DNA from: JAWKUK01 sp041398605
Lineage (GTDB): Bacteria; Planctomycetota; UBA1135; GCA-002686595
Length of the DNA: 64,000 nucleotides
Reading direction: 5' to 3'
NCBI GenBank assembly: GCA_041398605.1
Contig: JAWKUK010000006.1
Coordinates: 186,001 to 250,000, forward strand
The notes under the pieces were generated by a model. It made no database searches, had not been told where the DNA came from, and was given only the letters and a program-made list of their open reading frames with translations. Below, in pieces: positions 61,892 to 64,000 of the stretch. How positions within the stretch are numbered: position 1 is the stretch's first letter; each line of letters starts with the position of its first letter. Made by a program: the position numbers and the translations under genes.

Positions 61892-62753
61892 CTCTCTGCC
61901 CTCCTGGCTGCGAGTCGAGGCGCAGGTCGCTTGGGGCCCTCTCGGCGAGGATCGGCGCCACTGAAGCCGCCAGCAACTGGCCAAACGAATCCGCCATGAC
62001 ACGACCGGCTTCGACGACCTCCTGGTGGTCGAGGGCGCCGGCGCCGAGCCCAGCGCCGGCGTTAGAGATGCACGACACCGCAGCGACGCGCATCCCTGTC
62101 ACGTATCCCGCCTGGGCCTCGCAGACCGTGCTCATGCCGACCGCGTGCCCCCCGCTGCGCATCAGGTATTGGATCTCGGCGGGGGTCTCGTAGCTCGGCC
62201 CGAGCAAGCCGACGTAAACGCCGCGGCGAAGCCCGATCCCGAGGCGCGCAGCGGTCGCGTCGAGGGCGACCCCGGCGCGCTCGTCGTAAGGGTTGCCAAG
62301 GCCACGCTCGCTCATGAAGAGCGGCGTGCGGCCCTGCAAGTTGAGGTGGTCCGTCACGCGCATCAGCGTCGGGACCGGCCAGCCCGGAACGAGCCCGCCC
62401 GCTGCGTTCGTCAGCACCAAGGCTTCGATGCCGAGCTTTGCATAGGCGCGGACGCTGCGCGTCACGGTCGCTGCGGACCAGCCCTCGTAGAGGTGCACGC
62501 GCCCTTGCTGCACGAGCACTTCGACGCCATCGATCGACCCTAGGACCACTCGCCCGGCGTGGCCCTGGACGCTTGTCCGCGGCATCCCCGGCAAGGCGTC
62601 GAACGCGATCGCGCGCGCGCCATCCAAGCGATCCGCGAAGGCGCCGAGCCCCGAGCCGAGCACGAAGGCAACCCGCGCATGGCGAGCGCCGTGGGCTGCG
62701 AGGCTGGTCGCGAGCTCGTCCACAGCGCGTGTCGCGACCCTGCGCGCGCTCAC
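61881..62753 (-). CDS. Purine nucleoside phosphorylase (PNP, class I trimeric type)
   Basis: A 290-residue enzyme: purine nucleoside + phosphate to base + ribose 1-phosphate, in purine salvage. Motifs: FVLGSGLGAFADRL (phosphate-binding start), GMPRTSVQGHAGRVVLG, VLVQQGRVHLYEGWSAATV, ALVLTNAAGGLVPGW, LMRVTDHLNLQGRTPL, VGLLGPSYETPAEIQYL with Glu of the base site and GHAVGMSTVCEAQAG. Length and motifs match trimeric PNPs of the PunA/XapA type rather than hexameric DeoD. GTG start overlaps the nucleoside transporter stop by GTGA, so the imported nucleoside is probably its substrate. Confidence 0.93.
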   Translation of the reverse strand: MSARRVATRAVDELATSLAAHGARHARVAFVLGSGLGAFADRLDGARAIAFDALPGMPRTSVQGHAGRVVLGSIDGVEVLVQQGRVHLYEGWSAATVTRSVRAYAKLGIEALVLTNAAGGLVPGWPVPTLMRVTDHLNLQGRTPLFMSERGLGNPYDERAGVALDATAARLGIGLRRGVYVGLLGPSYETPAEIQYLMRSGGHAVGMSTVCEAQAGYVTGMRVAAVSCISNAGAGLGAGALDHQEVVEAGRVMADSFGQLLAASVAPILAERAPSDLRLDSQPGGQRDAT

Positions 62754-64000
62754 AGGAACATCCCCGCGATGGTGGCCGTCATCCAAGACGCAAACGCGCC
62801 GCCGAGCATCGCGCGCAAGGCGAGCTGCGAGATGTCTTTGCGGCGCTCGGGCGCGAGCGGCGAAATCCCGCCAATCTGGATCCCGATCGAAGAGAAGTTC
62901 GCGAACCCGCACAGCGCATAGGCCGCCATCGCGACGCTCCGCTCGCTCATGGCGCCTTGTGTGCTGCGCATCGCATCGAGCGCGTTGTAGGCCACGAATT
63001 CGTTCACAGCGACCTTTGTCCCGAGCAAAGTCCCAAAGCTCTGACAATCGCTCCACTCGACGCCCATCATCCATGCCACTGGCGCGAAGACCCAGCCAAA
63101 GATGCGCTCCAGCGTAAGGGGTGCGTCGCCGATCATGAGGGCCGAGAGCATCCAGTTGATCAGCGCGACGAGCGCGACGAATGCGACGAGCATCGCGATG
63201 ACATTGAGATACAGCTTCAGGCCGTCGCTCGTTCCCGCAGCAGCGGCATCGAGGACGTTGACGGGCTTCTCACCCTCCGAGAGCTCGGACAGCGAGATGT
63301 CGACGGTCCCGGCGGTCGTGGCGGCCTCGGTCTCCGGGACCATGATCTTCGCGATGACAAAGGCCGCCGGCGCGCTCATAAAGCTCGCTGCGAGGAGGTG
63401 CCCCGCATACTGCTCTCCCAGCACTCCGATATAGACGGCGAGGACGGAACCAGCGATCGTCGCAAAGCCGCCGGTCATGAGGGCCATCAGCTCCGAGCGG
63501 GTAAAGCGGCCGATGTAGGGCCGCACGACGAGGGGGGCCTCGGTCTGGCCGACAAAGACGTTGGCCGCCATCGCCATCGACTCAGCGCCCGAGGTCCGCA
63601 AGGTGCGCTGCATCACCCAAGCGAGGCCGCGGATGAGGCGCTGCATCACGCCGAAGTGGTACAGGATCGCCATGACGGCGCTGAAGTACAGGATCGTCGG
63701 CAACGCCTTGAAGGCGAAGGAGACGATCCCGACGCCCCTGCGCGCGTCGGGCGCGAGCTGGAAGGGGTACTCGCTGTAGAGCGTAATCGCCTCGGGCGGC
63801 GCGCCGTCCGGGACGGGGGGTACGCCGGCGAATCCGGTGAGGACGTCGCCGAAGACCATCCGCGCGCCGGCGCCGCCGAATCCGAGCACTGTCGTGGCGA
63901 ACCTCGAGACCGAGTCGAGGGCTTGCCGCCCAGGATCGGTCTTCAAGATCAACACGGCGAGCAGCACCTGCATGCTGATCCCGATGAGCACGACCCGCAG
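62750..64000 (-). CDS. Concentrative nucleoside transporter (NupC/CNT family), 5' end outside window
   Basis: The visible 416 residues are from a CNT-type sodium- or proton-coupled nucleoside importer. The frame remains open at the right edge (residues L-R-V-V before LIGISMQVLLAVLILKTDPG), so the start lies beyond the window; about 20-40 residues are missing. Family segments: GVGIVSFAFKALPTILYFSAVMAILYHFGVMQRLI, SGAESMAMAANVFVGQTEAPLVVRPYIGRFTRSELMALMTGGFATIAGSVLAVYIG (core with the QTEAP motif), HLLAASFMSAPAAFVIAKIMVPE, and the C-terminal GTKVAVNEFVAYNAL and ALCGFANFSSIGIQIGG. It is coupled to the PNP gene, giving uptake plus cleavage of nucleosides. Confidence 0.94.
   Translation of the reverse strand: MRVVLIGISMQVLLAVLILKTDPGRQALDSVSRFATTVLGFGGAGARMVFGDVLTGFAGVPPVPDGAPPEAITLYSEYPFQLAPDARRGVGIVSFAFKALPTILYFSAVMAILYHFGVMQRLIRGLAWVMQRTLRTSGAESMAMAANVFVGQTEAPLVVRPYIGRFTRSELMALMTGGFATIAGSVLAVYIGVLGEQYAGHLLAASFMSAPAAFVIAKIMVPETEAATTAGTVDISLSELSEGEKPVNVLDAAAAGTSDGLKLYLNVIAMLVAFVALVALINWMLSALMIGDAPLTLERIFGWVFAPVAWMMGVEWSDCQSFGTLLGTKVAVNEFVAYNALDAMRSTQGAMSERSVAMAAYALCGFANFSSIGIQIGGISPLAPERRKDISQLALRAMLGGAFASWMTATIAGMFL

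Overview
The window is chromosomal DNA from a very GC-rich bacterium, most probably a planctomycete of the deep-branching Saltatorellus/Poly30-like group or an uncultured relative. The evidence is seen in gene content: a DUF1501 / DUF1549-DUF1553 / cytochrome-WD40 cluster, a TIGR02999-type ECF sigma factor beside a Ser/Thr kinase with TPRs, an ECF sigma factor fused to a membrane anchor and extracytoplasmic domains, DUF4212 plus its sodium symporter, and several secreted proteins ending in one shared domain of the YC...NST...WYRD...NFT type. Gene starts are often GTG, neighbouring genes often overlap by 4 nt (GTGA, ATGA or TTGA), and coding density is high. No phage, IS element, CRISPR array, rRNA or intact tRNA was seen.

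Layout. 1-4.7 kb: the end of a response-regulator or hybrid kinase gene, then a leftward operon of an N-formylglutamate-amidohydrolase-like enzyme, an ABC ATPase and a 10-TM FtsX-type permease. 5-8.2 kb: Ser/Thr kinase-TPR protein facing an ECF sigma factor. 8.3-13.7 kb: two secreted proteins with the shared C-terminal domain, an SGNH-hydrolase lipoprotein and a small secreted protein. 14-20 kb: RND pump plus adaptor, RsmD, a DUF2461 protein. 20.2-24.8 kb: an ArsC-family gene with an in-frame UGA (predicted selenocysteine), a HipA-like kinase/DUF3037 pair and a large EF-hand membrane protein. 25-28.8 kb: PdxJ, a DapA-like aldolase and a two-subunit sodium symporter. 28.8-32.5 kb: two more shared-domain proteins around a GT4 glycosyltransferase. 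32.9-41.6 kb: L,D-transpeptidase lipoprotein, SNF2 ATPase, and the DUF1501/DUF1549/cytochrome-WD40 operon. 41.6-52.3 kb: sigma-factor fusion, ClpB, an unknown, an AGE-family epimerase, a YncE-propeller/phosphoesterase and a parvulin. 52.3-57.6 kb: a TetR - adaptor - RND operon with a strong operator candidate. 57.7-64 kb: an outer-membrane-type lipoprotein, then a leftward operon of nucleoside transporter, purine nucleoside phosphorylase, an unknown protein and a GGDEF-EAL protein.

How the parts fit. Envelope functions dominate: two RND pumps without a local outer-membrane factor, an FtsX-type exporter, lipoproteins, an L,D-transpeptidase and four proteins sharing a terminal domain that may be a surface or sorting module. 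Signalling is heavy for 64 kb: a receiver domain, a Ser/Thr kinase, two ECF sigma factors, a TetR repressor and a c-di-GMP enzyme.

The most notable single item is the selenoprotein at 20248-20598. It has a Shine-Dalgarno, a UxxC motif, uninterrupted ArsC-like sequence after the UGA, and a hairpin starting 11 nt after the UGA. Ordinary gene calling would miss it or call it broken.
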